Assembly (NCBI RefSeq): GCF_030676415.1
Contig: NZ_JAUUTW010000014.1
Location: 62,001-126,000 of the forward strand
Direction: 5' to 3'
Length of the DNA: 64,000 nt
DNA from: Peribacillus frigoritolerans
Lineage (GTDB): Bacteria > Bacillota > Bacilli > Bacillales > DSM-1321
Both the position numbers and the translations under genes were made by a program. Positions 1-8,344 of the stretch are shown here, piece after piece. A model generated the notes under the pieces. It had not been told where the DNA came from. It did not search any database and was given only the letters and a program-made list of their open reading frames with translations. The stretch's first letter is position 1. Each line of letters starts with the position of its first letter.

Positions 1-457
1 CTTGTATTTCCACAATCATTTCAATTTCAATTGCAGTGTTATTGGGAAGCTGGGCCATTCCCACAGCTGACCGAGCATGTCTACCCCTTTCTCCAAATAC
101 GGCCACAAGCAGGTCTGATGCGCCATTCAATACTTCGGGCTGTCCTGTGAAATTTTCTGCTGAATTTACCATTCCGAGAATTTTGATTACCTTCTTCACT
201 CTGGATAGTTCTCCAAGCTCATCCTTCAGCACCCGCAGAAGATTAATCATTGACTGCCTCGCTGCCTGATAACCTTCCTCTTCCGTCAGCTCCTTGCCAA
301 GCTTGCCGTGATAATCATCAACACCTTGTCCGGATGTGAAAATCAAATTCCCCACCCGGACGTGGCTTACGTAGTTGCCGACCGCTTCCCTTGGCGGCTC
401 AAGCATGATTCCAAGTTCTTCAAGGACTTGTTCTGGTGCTTTAATCTGTTTTTCCAT
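1..457 (-). CDS. RidA/YjgF-family protein, likely 2-aminomuconate deaminase (3' end cut by window)
   Basis: The ATG at 457 follows a GGGGAGAAG ribosome binding site and the frame stays open to base 1, so about 152 codons are visible and only the C-terminal end is missing. The C-terminal RidA signature is visible (GRHARSAVG followed by LPNNTAIEIE), with the conserved arginine that binds the carboxylate of imine or enamine substrates. RidA-type enzymes include the 2-aminomuconate deaminases of the 2-nitrobenzoate and 3-hydroxyanthranilate pathways (NbaF type). The gene overlaps the end of the ACMS decarboxylase gene by 17 bases, so co-translation is likely. The deaminase assignment is inferred from context; a general enamine deaminase is the alternative. 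Confidence 0.85.
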   Translation of the reverse strand, partial: MEKQIKAPEQVLEELGIMLEPPREAVGNYVSHVRVGNLIFTSGQGVDDYHGKLGKELTEEEGYQAARQSMINLLRVLKDELGELSRVKKVIKILGMVNSAENFTGQPEVLNGASDLLVAVFGERGRHARSAVGMAQLPNNTAIEIEMIVEIQ

Positions 458-1460
458 TCTTCTCCCCTCGTGATTCCAAATTTAAAAACCTCAATGCATT
501 TCTCCCTAGAAGATTCGCTTTCACTTCATCAGATAGATTTAGAGTGTCATCAATTACTTGACCTGGAGGATTTTCTCTCAATAAAAATGGATAGTCGGAA
601 CCCATCAGCACTTTTTTATATCCAAAACGGTCAATCAGATACTGAATATTCCGGGTATCATAGTTCAGTGAATCGAAATAAAACTTTTGTGCATAATGGC
701 TTGGTGGCATTGATGTTTTTCTTAATTCAGGCCATACTTCCCATCCCTGATCGATCCGCGGTAAAATATATGGAAATGAGCCCCCGCCATGTGCAAAACA
801 GATTTTCAGATCCGGGAACTTTTCCATGACGCCACTCCATAAAATGCTTGCTGCCGCCAATGCCGTTTCACTAGGCATCGCCACTGTATACATGAGGTTA
901 TGCCGTTCCGTCCTGTCTTTTGCCATTGTCTCCCATGGGTGGATAAACAGTGAGACATTCCATTTTTCAGCCATTTGAAAGAATTCCAATAATGCAGGAG
1001 AATCCAGATTTTCTCCATTTACGTTAGTACCGATTTCGATTCCCGCCAGGCCAAGCTCAAATTTACAGCGTTCCATTTCCCCAATTGCCACTTTCAAATC
1101 CTGAAGCGGTACAGTACCGAGACCGATGAACCTGTCAGGATGCCTGTTCACCGTCTCAGCAATGAAATCATTCTGGAACTGGGACATGAATAGCGCCTGG
1201 TCAATTGGCGCCCAGTATGAAAATGTCACTGGCACCGGTGAGAGCACCTGCATATCGACTCCTTCCGCATCCATATCCTGAATGCGTTTCTCAGGGTCCC
1301 ATACCTGGTCAGTCACTTTCCTGAACAGCTTTCCGCTTACCATGATATCCGCCCCGCAAGAACATTTCTGCTCTAGCACCGGCCAGCGTCCCTGACCAAA
1401 TTTACCGGTTAAGTCTGGCAGGTCCAACGGAAGAATATGTGTATGAAAATCTATTCGCAT
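441..1460 (-). CDS. 2-amino-3-carboxymuconate-6-semialdehyde decarboxylase (ACMSD, NbaD type)
   Basis: This 339-residue protein belongs to the amidohydrolase_2 family. It starts with the metal-binding DFHTH motif near residue 5, and has LFIHPWE mid-protein, a HGGGSFPY motif and a late GSDYPF motif carrying the metal-ligand aspartate. These are the hallmarks of zinc-dependent ACMSD, which decarboxylates the ring-opened product of 3-hydroxyanthranilate to 2-aminomuconate semialdehyde. The ATG at 1460 lies inside the last codons of the upstream dioxygenase gene; a TTG at 1466 is an alternative start. The overlap implies translational coupling within the anthranilate operon. Its partner genes on both sides support ACMSD over other members of the family. 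Confidence 0.88.
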   Translation of the reverse strand: MRIDFHTHILPLDLPDLTGKFGQGRWPVLEQKCSCGADIMVSGKLFRKVTDQVWDPEKRIQDMDAEGVDMQVLSPVPVTFSYWAPIDQALFMSQFQNDFIAETVNRHPDRFIGLGTVPLQDLKVAIGEMERCKFELGLAGIEIGTNVNGENLDSPALLEFFQMAEKWNVSLFIHPWETMAKDRTERHNLMYTVAMPSETALAAASILWSGVMEKFPDLKICFAHGGGSFPYILPRIDQGWEVWPELRKTSMPPSHYAQKFYFDSLNYDTRNIQYLIDRFGYKKVLMGSDYPFLLRENPPGQVIDDTLNLSDEVKANLLGRNALRFLNLESRGEKNGKTD

Positions 1461-2011
1461 TTCCAAGGCTCAACGTTTTCCGACATGACATGACCGCATT
1501 CATGGCAAGTGCGAAGTTCCTCACTTCCATTGAAGGCTTCAATGGCTTCTTTCACCTGGACCTCAATATTGGTCAATTGGATCGTAACTTTGTGCATCTC
1601 ATGATTACAATTCCCGCAGAACCAAACAAAATCTTCAAGCTCATCTTTAGCACGCTTGCGCTCTATGACAATGCCGTAAGTATCGGATACACGATGAGGA
1701 GAATGAGGCACATCAGCTGGCAGCATAAACATTTCCCCCTCTTTTACCTCCACTACTTCACGCTCTCCGTTTTGATTGATGCATTCTACATAGCAGGAGC
1801 CTTTTATCTGATAAAACAACTCGTCAGAAGGGTCTACATGAAAATCACGCCGATAATTCGGACCACCCAGAAGCATGACAATGAATTCGGAATCTTCCCA
1901 AAGCACTTTGTTATTAACCGGCGGTTTCAATAAATTTTTATTATCTTCAATAACTTTAATTAGATTTAATGATCTAGCCTGTAATTCTGAAGATTGAGCA
2001 TATCCTTTCAT
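1451..2011 (-). CDS. nbaC: 3-hydroxyanthranilate 3,4-dioxygenase
   Basis: This 186-residue cupin opens the ring of 3-hydroxyanthranilate with O2 to give 2-amino-3-carboxymuconate semialdehyde. The iron ligands are visible as the H and E of the DFHVDPSDELFYQ segment and the H of PADVPHSPHR. The C-terminal part has two CxxC pairs (CGNC and CHEC), the rubredoxin-like second iron site of bacterial enzymes. I chose the ATG at 2011, which has a GGGAGGT site 9 bases upstream and gives the usual family length; an in-frame upstream start at 2059 would overlap the IclR gene and lacks a good site. It lies between IclR and ACMSD genes on one strand. Confidence 0.93.
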   Translation of the reverse strand: MKGYAQSSELQARSLNLIKVIEDNKNLLKPPVNNKVLWEDSEFIVMLLGGPNYRRDFHVDPSDELFYQIKGSCYVECINQNGEREVVEVKEGEMFMLPADVPHSPHRVSDTYGIVIERKRAKDELEDFVWFCGNCNHEMHKVTIQLTNIEVQVKEAIEAFNGSEELRTCHECGHVMSENVEPWKCE

Positions 2012-2055
2012 AAATAAACTACCTCCCGTTTCCATTTTCGTAATAGTCAGAAAAC

Positions 2056-2805
2056 TCACACTAGCGACATATAACCAACCTGTTTTGAAATCATTTGTGC
2101 CGAACGAATCACTGACTGAATAATTCTCGTTTTTTCTTTCCCAATCATATAATTCCGATCCCCGACAAGGTTAAGTGCCGCAATAACTTGGCCATTGTAG
2201 GATTTAATGGGTGCTGCAACACCATATAACCCAATATCATTTTCATCATCACTAATCGCAAATCCTTGTTTGCGAATGTCCTTTAATTCTTCATTCAATT
2301 GGTTAATGCAAGTAATCGTATTAGTTGAGTGCTTCAATAGCCCTTTTGCAAGCGTAGGCTGAATAAAGGATGGGTTAAAGGCAAGTAATACTTTCCCGCT
2401 GCTCGTACAATGAGCTGGTTTTCTTGCTCCTATATATGTGGTCATATGCTCGGCATGAGGGGACGACATTTTCATCACAAACCTGACTTCGCCTTCGTGA
2501 AACATACCGATGTGAGAATTTCCTCTAAATTGCAGGACAAGATTACTGATAATTGGACCTGCCTCATAATGAATATCCTGCTGATACATGACTTTACTGC
2601 TCCACTCAAGTAACTTCCATCCGAGCCGGTACTTTCGATCTTTTCCTTGGATCAGCATCCCATCCTTGCACATCGTTTTCACTAGATGATGAGATGAGCT
2701 TGGACTCATATTCAATTTTTCAGCTATTTCCTTATTTCCAAGTGAAGGTTCTTCATTAGTGAATAAATCAAGTATCTTTATTAGCTTCTCAACGGACGAA
2801 ATCAT
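2056..2805 (-). CDS. IclR-family transcriptional regulator of the anthranilate operon
   Basis: The 249-residue protein has an N-terminal winged helix (about residues 5-65, with NKEIAEKLNMSPSSSHHLV) and the C-terminal IclR effector domain (CTSSGKVLLAF, DDENDIGLYGVAAPI). It sits inside the operon it probably controls, between hydroxylase and dioxygenase genes on the same strand, so it would be made together with the enzymes. The ATG at 2805 has a GGGGGGA ribosome binding site; a start at 2829 is possible but poorer. The ligand is unknown; anthranilate or 3-hydroxyanthranilate is an inference from the neighbours. A symmetric site upstream of the first gene is a candidate binding site. Confidence 0.88.
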   Translation of the reverse strand: MISSVEKLIKILDLFTNEEPSLGNKEIAEKLNMSPSSSHHLVKTMCKDGMLIQGKDRKYRLGWKLLEWSSKVMYQQDIHYEAGPIISNLVLQFRGNSHIGMFHEGEVRFVMKMSSPHAEHMTTYIGARKPAHCTSSGKVLLAFNPSFIQPTLAKGLLKHSTNTITCINQLNEELKDIRKQGFAISDDENDIGLYGVAAPIKSYNGQVIAALNLVGDRNYMIGKEKTRIIQSVIRSAQMISKQVGYMSLV

Positions 2806-2838
2806 GACGGTCCCCCCTTCCCTATTCAACTATTAAAA

Positions 2839-4320
2839 TTACTGGTTAACCGCATCGATGGCTACTTGCATCGGTTTGTTAAGCACTTCATCGACCATGG
2901 TAAAGTTCTTGTTTTTCTTATATTTATTATAAAAAATGGCTCTTTTCCGAACTGGATCGCCCGTGTAATAACGCTCGTATTGGAGGAGGCGCTGCCCAAA
3001 TGCCTCCCCGCATAAATCCCAAGCAAGTTTAAACACCCTTACCCGCTCTTCCGCTGAAACTCCGCTTCGCCCTCCATAATATTTATCGATATCACTGCGC
3101 AATTCCGGATTATCAAAGTCGGCCCCCGTCGGAGACATCAACAGCCCGCCAGCTCCAATGGTCTGGATAACCTCTATCGCACGGGGATACATCTCCGGAA
3201 GGAAACCGCGAATCGTTTCCAATGCATCCGGATTGGGCCGGGCCTCACCGCAGTCATTAATCGTGTACTCATATTCCGCTACACGAAGCAGTGAACGGAT
3301 GACTTCGACGGATTGAACAAGTTCACCCAAATCACGCTGTACATGCAGGAATCCATCAACTCCGATAGAGTCTGCCACTTTACAAGCAACTTCAACGGCA
3401 AAAGCCAGTTTAATATATCCACGCACTCCTGATTGGTGAGCAGGCTGTTCAGCGATCCCCGTCATTGGATACAATCGGTTCGCCGCCTCCACATTGTTGT
3501 AAAGGAAGACGCGATTCCAAGGAACCAGTACATCATTAAATACAAGCAGGGCATCCATTTCCTCATAGCGGGAGGCCAGTGGATGGTCAAACATCGAGCG
3601 TGTCCCGTCCTGCATTGGTTCCCGGCAGATTATGCGCAGTCCAGGCGTATCGATCGGCAGTGCAAATGCTACCGCGTGACGTTCATCCCCTGGTGTGAAT
3701 CCAGGGAAAGAATAGATAATCACCTCATCTGTAATGGGTGCAAGGGTTGCCAACATTTTTGCACCGCGTACAAGTATTCCTTCTTCTCTTTCCTCAACGG
3801 TCCCTAAGTGGGTATATGTTTCTTTTTGTTCATGAGATTGCTTGCTTCGATCATTTTGAGGATTAATGATTGCATGCGTTAAGAATAAATCATTGTCACG
3901 AATATAGGTATAATAATCCTTGATGTTCTTAGACCAGTCTTTGTTGTATTTATCAAGAAACCAGGCATTATGTGCCATGGAAGTGACCACGACATTTAAA
4001 AAGTCGGGCGTTCTCCCCATCAGTCCATATGTCATCCTTGCATACACTTCAAATAATTTACTTCTTTTTTGCAGATCCTCCGATGTCTTCGGGAATAAGA
4101 AAGCATTGTTAACACGTTCTCCGGTATCTTTGCAAATGTGGGTGATTTCATCTTGATATTCCGGATCATGTTGAATGTCATACAATTTCGCCATTTCTTG
4201 TATCGGCTGCTTAAAAATTGGCTCATTATAAATATCCTCAACCACTCTTCCGCCAAGCCAGACTTCTGGCTTTCTGGATTTAATTCTATTAATATATTCT
4301 TCGCCGGTTTTAATGCCCAT
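2839..4320 (-). CDS. Flavin-dependent aromatic hydroxylase, HpaB family (probable anthranilate 3-monooxygenase, oxygenase component)
   Basis: The 493-residue protein belongs to the 4-hydroxyphenylacetate 3-hydroxylase oxygenase family, which uses reduced FAD supplied by a separate reductase. Family landmarks include the N-terminal GxRVVED segment, the [15 protein letters not shown] stretch, and the central [12 protein letters not shown] segment. Although HpaB enzymes are usually linked to 4-hydroxyphenylacetate, here the gene is co-transcribed with 3-hydroxyanthranilate dioxygenase and ACMSD. The related Geobacillus enzyme is an anthranilate 3-monooxygenase in the same setting, so hydroxylation of anthranilate to 3-hydroxyanthranilate is the best inference. 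The ATG at 4320 has an AGGGGGA site and follows the reductase gene by 11 bases. Confidence 0.88.
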   Translation of the reverse strand: MGIKTGEEYINRIKSRKPEVWLGGRVVEDIYNEPIFKQPIQEMAKLYDIQHDPEYQDEITHICKDTGERVNNAFLFPKTSEDLQKRSKLFEVYARMTYGLMGRTPDFLNVVVTSMAHNAWFLDKYNKDWSKNIKDYYTYIRDNDLFLTHAIINPQNDRSKQSHEQKETYTHLGTVEEREEGILVRGAKMLATLAPITDEVIIYSFPGFTPGDERHAVAFALPIDTPGLRIICREPMQDGTRSMFDHPLASRYEEMDALLVFNDVLVPWNRVFLYNNVEAANRLYPMTGIAEQPAHQSGVRGYIKLAFAVEVACKVADSIGVDGFLHVQRDLGELVQSVEVIRSLLRVAEYEYTINDCGEARPNPDALETIRGFLPEMYPRAIEVIQTIGAGGLLMSPTGADFDNPELRSDIDKYYGGRSGVSAEERVRVFKLAWDLCGEAFGQRLLQYERYYTGDPVRKRAIFYNKYKKNKNFTMVDEVLNKPMQVAIDAVNQ

Positions 4321-4331
4321 AAGAATCCCCC

Positions 4332-4799
4332 TTATTTTACAAGTTGTTTAGCAGACCACATTTCCCCTTGATAAAAAGTAAGCGCTTCCAAATTTCCGAA
4401 ATGTAACTCCTGGATCTCACCGATGAACAATACATGATCACCAGCATCATACTCTCTCCATGGTTTGCATTCCATCCAGGCAGCACTTCCATTTATTTTT
4501 GGCGAAATCCCCTTGTTATCCCAGTCAATCTCAAGTGTTTTCTGTTTACTGCCTGCAAATTGCCATGCAATAGATTCTTGTTCATCCGACAAAATATTAA
4601 TGGTAAAAGATTGATCTTTCATGCTAGTGCAAGCTTTTGCTTCTTTATGAATTGATACTAAAGCAAGCGGGGGATCCAAGGAAACCGAGGTAAATGAATT
4701 CACAGTAATGCCCTTTTGAACTTTCCCATCAAACCAGCTCACTATCGTGACTCCGGTTGGGAATTTACCAAAGCAATTTCTCAACTCGCGCCCATTCAT
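4332..4799 (-). CDS. Flavin reductase (HpaC/DIM6-NTAB type), partner of the aromatic hydroxylase
   Basis: This 155-residue protein has the flavin reductase-like fold: [15 protein letters not shown] near the N-terminus, [16 protein letters not shown] binding the flavin, and a late DHVLFIGEI strand. Enzymes of this group reduce free FAD or FMN with NAD(P)H and pass it to a two-component monooxygenase. It is the first gene of the operon, 11 bases ahead of the HpaB-type oxygenase, which is its obvious partner. Translation starts at the ATG at 4799 with a full AGGAGGTGAT ribosome binding site. The specific flavin and nicotinamide used cannot be read from the sequence. Confidence 0.9.
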   Translation of the reverse strand: MNGRELRNCFGKFPTGVTIVSWFDGKVQKGITVNSFTSVSLDPPLALVSIHKEAKACTSMKDQSFTINILSDEQESIAWQFAGSKQKTLEIDWDNKGISPKINGSAAWMECKPWREYDAGDHVLFIGEIQELHFGNLEALTFYQGEMWSAKQLVK

Positions 4800-4831
4800 C
4801 TTATCACCTCCTACTCTTTTATTATGAATTC

Positions 4832-4884
4832 ATTATAGTAAACTTAATCATTTTAAAAATCCATAAATTTCATAATATGAAATT
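4832..4884 (-). promoter_or_regulatory. Promoter and candidate operator of the anthranilate operon
   Basis: On the minus strand a perfect TATAAT -10 box lies at 4832-4837, about 33 bases before the first start codon; the -35 region is only AT-rich and poor. Upstream of it, at 4866-4884, is a perfect inverted repeat of AATTTCATA and its complement around a single central base. This centres about 50 bases before the likely transcription start. Position and symmetry fit an IclR-family activator site (inference). The rest of the gap up to 5053 shows no gene. Confidence 0.55.
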
Positions 4885-5053
4885 CAAGAAAAATTTTTAA
4901 TAGCTTTTTTTAATTGTGAACGATCATATAAAAGAACTCCCAGAAGAAAAGACTTTCATTACCGCATTATCAAAAATCAGTGTTAAACTATCCATGATCA
5001 TTCATTTTCCAGCTTATTTAATAATGATCTTTTTTGGTTCTTGACTCGAATAT

Positions 5054-5866
5054 ATGAAAGTGGTGAGGGAAGTTTCAATTTTGCGTTCCTTTAGAAAGAT
5101 CTACCAATTTTTTGTGGATATTCCTTTAAAAAAAGGAGTGGTTTTGAATTACCGCTACGAGGTAACGGCTGTAATCGGAACAGGAAGCTACGGTATTATT
5201 TATCTTTGCAATGATTTGATAATGAATGAAAATATAGTGATCAAGCAGCTCCGGAAAAGTAAGCGCCGCAGCAAAAAAGAGCTGAGGCAGTTTGAAAATG
5301 AAATCTCCATATTACGAATGTTAAACCACAAGAACATCCCCAAATTTCACGAGAAATTTTCACAAGACGGAAATGTTTATTTTGTGATGGATTTCATTGA
5401 AGGGGATAATTTAGAAGACCATATTTTCTTGAATCATATAACGTTCAATGAGAAAGAGTCACTATTTTTTCTTGATGAGCTGGTCGGATTAGTATCTTAT
5501 CTACATGACCATGACATTTTCCATCAAGATTTACGTATACCAAATATTTTACTTAAGAACCACCAGCCCATTTTGATAGACTTTGGTTTGTCTAAATTGA
5601 TTGTTTCGGCCGATTTCGCAAAAGACTCCATTATGCAAATGAAAAGGCAGGATTTTTACGACTTGGGGGAAATACTCTTATATATGCTCTATACGACGTA
5701 CGCTTCCAAACATAAAAAGGCTCTTCCTTGGACAGAAGAGCTTTCTTTAGAAAAAGAAACCGTGCATTTACTGAAAAGGTTAGTAAGCATCCAAGAACCT
5801 TATTCAGATATTAAAGAAATTTCAAAGGACCTGCAGGCTGCATTGAAGTCAATGAAACGGAATTAG
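5054..5866 (+). CDS. Small Hanks-type Ser/Thr protein kinase, YbdM (PrkD)-like
   Basis: The protein is 270 residues from the ATG at 5054, or about 261 from a TTG at 5081 that has a GTGAGGG site upstream. Almost the whole chain is a kinase domain: glycine loop GTGSYG near residue 43, VIKQ lysine, catalytic loop HQDLRIPN (HQD instead of the usual HRD), and the metal-binding DFG. All residues needed for catalysis appear present, so it should be active. There is no membrane segment or sensor domain, which matches the short cytosolic kinases YbdM and YrzF of Bacillus rather than PrkC. Its stop codon overlaps that of a convergent Ser/Arg-rich small gene. Confidence 0.85.
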   Translation: MKVVREVSILRSFRKIYQFFVDIPLKKGVVLNYRYEVTAVIGTGSYGIIYLCNDLIMNENIVIKQLRKSKRRSKKELRQFENEISILRMLNHKNIPKFHEKFSQDGNVYFVMDFIEGDNLEDHIFLNHITFNEKESLFFLDELVGLVSYLHDHDIFHQDLRIPNILLKNHQPILIDFGLSKLIVSADFAKDSIMQMKRQDFYDLGEILLYMLYTTYASKHKKALPWTEELSLEKETVHLLKRLVSIQEPYSDIKEISKDLQAALKSMKRN

Positions 5867-6030
5867 CTGCTGCTGCCACGCCCCTTTCTCTTGTAGCGGT
5901 CACTTCCACTCATGGGATACCTTTTATACCCTCGGCTGCTGCTGCTGCTGCCACGGCGATAATGACCATGTCTTCGCTCACTGCTGCCTTGGGAAAGCTG
6001 TTTGATTTTTTTCATTATTTTCTTCAGCAT
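5863..6030 (-). CDS. Small basic Ser/Arg/Tyr-rich protein (55 aa), possible kinase substrate
   Basis: A short frame begins at the ATG at 6030 with a GAGGTGAAAGAT ribosome binding site and ends in a TAA whose first bases overlap the stop codon of the convergent kinase gene. The protein starts with a lysine-rich helix (MLKKIMKKIKQL) and continues as a disordered tail rich in Ser, Arg, Gly and Tyr, with runs RRGSSSSSRGYKRY and GRGSSS at the very end. I do not recognise the family. The composition offers many phosphorylatable residues next to a protein kinase, so a substrate or partner role is a reasonable guess, not evidence. Confidence 0.65.
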   Translation of the reverse strand: MLKKIMKKIKQLSQGSSERRHGHYRRGSSSSSRGYKRYPMSGSDRYKRKGRGSSS

Positions 6031-6318
6031 ATCTTTCACCTCTTTTATTTTGGTTTTAAAGCTTGTTATTCATTTAGCCTAACATAGTCACAGTATAAAC
6101 CTTATTAATAAGTACTATAATTTTTTTTCATTTGTGTTACATTCCATTACTGCTTACTTTTTTCATGGAGTGGGCTTATTTCATTGTTGGTCAAATGAGA
6201 ATGCCCTAAAAGCCTTCCACTGAAAGCCGAACCGAATATATAAAAATAACCAAAAAAAGAAACTCCTAATGGCCTTTTCATAAAAATATCCCGTCTCACC
6301 AATAGATGACAAACCGTC

Positions 6319-6355
6319 AAAAAAACCTGGCGAACATTTCATCGCCAGGTTTTTT
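6319..6355. terminator. Bidirectional intrinsic terminator after HU
   Basis: A 10-base-pair stem AACCTGGCGA with its complement (6324-6333 and 6342-6351) is flanked by A-runs on the left and T-runs on the right. It can end HU transcription on the minus strand and read-through from the kinase on the plus strand. Confidence 0.85.
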
Positions 6356-6366
6356 CTGTTCATATT

Positions 6367-6639
6367 TTATTTTACAGCTTCTTTTAATTCCTTACCTGCT
6401 TTAAAAGCGGGTACTTTACTAGCTGCAATTTGTATTTCTTCTCCAGTTTGCGGGTTTCTTCCTGTACGAGCAGCACGGTCACGCACTTCAAATGTACCAA
6501 AACCAACTAATTGGATTTTTTCTTCTTTAGCAAGTGTAGCCGTGATTGTTTCAAACAACGCATCCACTACTTTTTTTGCGTCGTCTTTTGTCAGTTCAGC
6601 TTGTGCTGCAACACTGCTCACTAATTCTGTTTTATTCAT
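6367..6639 (-). CDS. hup: DNA-binding protein HU
   Basis: The 90-residue protein is a full-length [18 protein letters not shown] start, VDALFETI helix, [22 protein letters not shown] beta arm that wraps in the DNA minor groove, and the [15 protein letters not shown] end. It compacts and bends DNA as a homodimer. It is expressed alone, with a GGATGAGGTG ribosome binding site before the ATG at 6639 and an intrinsic terminator just downstream. The 175 bases between it and the cobalamin operon contain its promoter region; I could not assign boxes with confidence. It may be one of several HU copies in the genome. Confidence 0.97.
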   Translation of the reverse strand: MNKTELVSSVAAQAELTKDDAKKVVDALFETITATLAKEEKIQLVGFGTFEVRDRAARTGRNPQTGEEIQIAASKVPAFKAGKELKEAVK

Positions 6640-6814
6640 ATGAACACCTCATCCTTTTATTTTGTATAAAGTATGTAGAGAAGACAACATAACATATCTT
6701 GTATGCCTCTGTCACTTAAAATGGCTAAATAAAAGGAATTGTAGCTCTAAATTGATCTTTTTTGAAGATAAAAGGGCTTTGATCTACATTAACCTAAGCA
6801 CTTCTGACCCTTGT

Positions 6815-8332
6815 TCAATTTTCTGCAGTTTCCAGCTGCAGCCATTGATAGATGGTATCCATATCAATGTTTTCTTCCAAATGGGAAGCCAAGAGATTAT
6901 ACGCTTCCTCCCTACGCTCCGAGTCGCTTTGAACGTTTTCCTTCACTTCATCCAACCCCTTGTTCCGTCGAATTTGGTTAACTAGTAATCTAGTGAACAA
7001 GCGATTATGAAATATCCCATGAAGATATGTTCCCATTACTTTGTTATCATTGGAAATGGCTCCATCCTCTCTTCCATCCTTCAATAAAAGAAAGGGCCTT
7101 ACTTGTGACTTCAATGTCGTTCTGCCTAAATGTATTTCGAAACCGTTAAGATTCATTTGACCTTCCATTATCCCAGCAGAAAGGACACCTTCCATTTGTA
7201 CCGTTTTCTTTTCTGCTTGAAATACGGTTTCCACCGGAAGAAGCGAGAGCCCTTCTGCGTTCTCACCGTCACCTTCGACCGCGTCAGGATCGAAAAGTTT
7301 GGTCCCTAGCATTTGAAAACCGCCGCATATGCCGAATATCAGCGTTCCTTGTTTCCGCAGTTCATTAATGGCCCGATCCAACCCCATACGATTCAACCAC
7401 TCTAAATCTTCCATCGTGTTTTTTGTACCCGGCAAAATAAGAAGATCCGGATTACCTAACTCATGGACACTGCTTACCAGGCGGACACCTACTCCGGGTT
7501 CATCGAAAAAAGGATCCACATCTGTAAAATTGGAAATCCGCGGAAATCTCAAGACGGCTACATCAATCGGAAACTCAGCCTTTTTAGGTTTTTTAAAACG
7601 TAAGGAAGAGAGTGCTAGTGAATCTTCCGCTTCAATATTCACGTCTAGATAGGGCAGCACCCCGAGAACCGGAATCCCGGTTTCCTTTTCCACCCATTCA
7701 ATGCCATCGTCCAACAATTCACGCATGCCACGAAATTTATTGATGATGATCCCTTTTACACTATCTCGTTCATCTTGATCCAATAAGGCAAGTGTCCCGA
7801 TAATGGACGCAAATACTCCACCACGATCAATATCAGCCACTAAAATGACAGCCGCATCCGTGAGTTTAGCCATTCGCATATTCGCAATATCCCTGTCCTT
7901 AAGGTTAATTTCAGCCGGACTTCCTGCCCCTTCGAGCACGATGATTTCATATTCATCTTGAAGTTTCTCCACCGATTTACGGATGATGGGCATGGCTTCC
8001 TGGACAAATTGAGACCGATAGGTTTTTGCATTCATATCAAGAAAATGCTTTCCGTGCACGATGACTTCCGAAACCATATCCTGCTTCGGTTTCAGTAATA
8101 TCGGATTCATATCGGTCGTTGCCGTGATCCGTGCTGCTTCCGCCTGTACTCCCTGAGCCCGTCCGATTTCACCGCCATCCAAGGTTACATAAGAATTCAA
8201 AGCCATGTTTTGTGATTTGAATGGTACGACACGTAATCCTTTATTGGAAAAGACCCGGCAAAATGCCGTACAAATCAAACTTTTCCCAACATCAGATGAC
8301 GTCCCTTGTATCATGATGGATCGTGCCTTCAT
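6815..8332 (-). CDS. cbiP: Cobyric acid synthase (glutamine-hydrolysing)
   Basis: This 505-residue enzyme amidates the b, d, e and g side chains of adenosylcobyrinate diamide, taking ammonia from glutamine. The N-terminal ATP-grasping P-loop domain reads QGTSSDVGKS near residue 10, and the C-terminal class I amidotransferase domain carries the nucleophile in IFGICGGFQMLG. The ATG at 8332 has an AGGGGGTG site 7 bases upstream; a GTG at 8341 is less likely. It is the last gene of the cobalamin operon, 12 bases after btuR. Its position at the end, after the adenosyltransferase, fits its need for the adenosylated corrinoid. Confidence 0.95.
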   Translation of the reverse strand: MKARSIMIQGTSSDVGKSLICTAFCRVFSNKGLRVVPFKSQNMALNSYVTLDGGEIGRAQGVQAEAARITATTDMNPILLKPKQDMVSEVIVHGKHFLDMNAKTYRSQFVQEAMPIIRKSVEKLQDEYEIIVLEGAGSPAEINLKDRDIANMRMAKLTDAAVILVADIDRGGVFASIIGTLALLDQDERDSVKGIIINKFRGMRELLDDGIEWVEKETGIPVLGVLPYLDVNIEAEDSLALSSLRFKKPKKAEFPIDVAVLRFPRISNFTDVDPFFDEPGVGVRLVSSVHELGNPDLLILPGTKNTMEDLEWLNRMGLDRAINELRKQGTLIFGICGGFQMLGTKLFDPDAVEGDGENAEGLSLLPVETVFQAEKKTVQMEGVLSAGIMEGQMNLNGFEIHLGRTTLKSQVRPFLLLKDGREDGAISNDNKVMGTYLHGIFHNRLFTRLLVNQIRRNKGLDEVKENVQSDSERREEAYNLLASHLEENIDMDTIYQWLQLETAEN

Positions 8333-8344
8333 TACGCTCACCCC

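Noticed and set aside
308..829. 173-codon plus-strand frame antisense to ACMSD and RidA genes
   Set aside because: It is a shadow of the well-supported minus-strand genes.
6181..6363. 60-codon minus-strand frame before HU end
   Set aside because: It contains the whole HU terminator hairpin and lacks a ribosome site.
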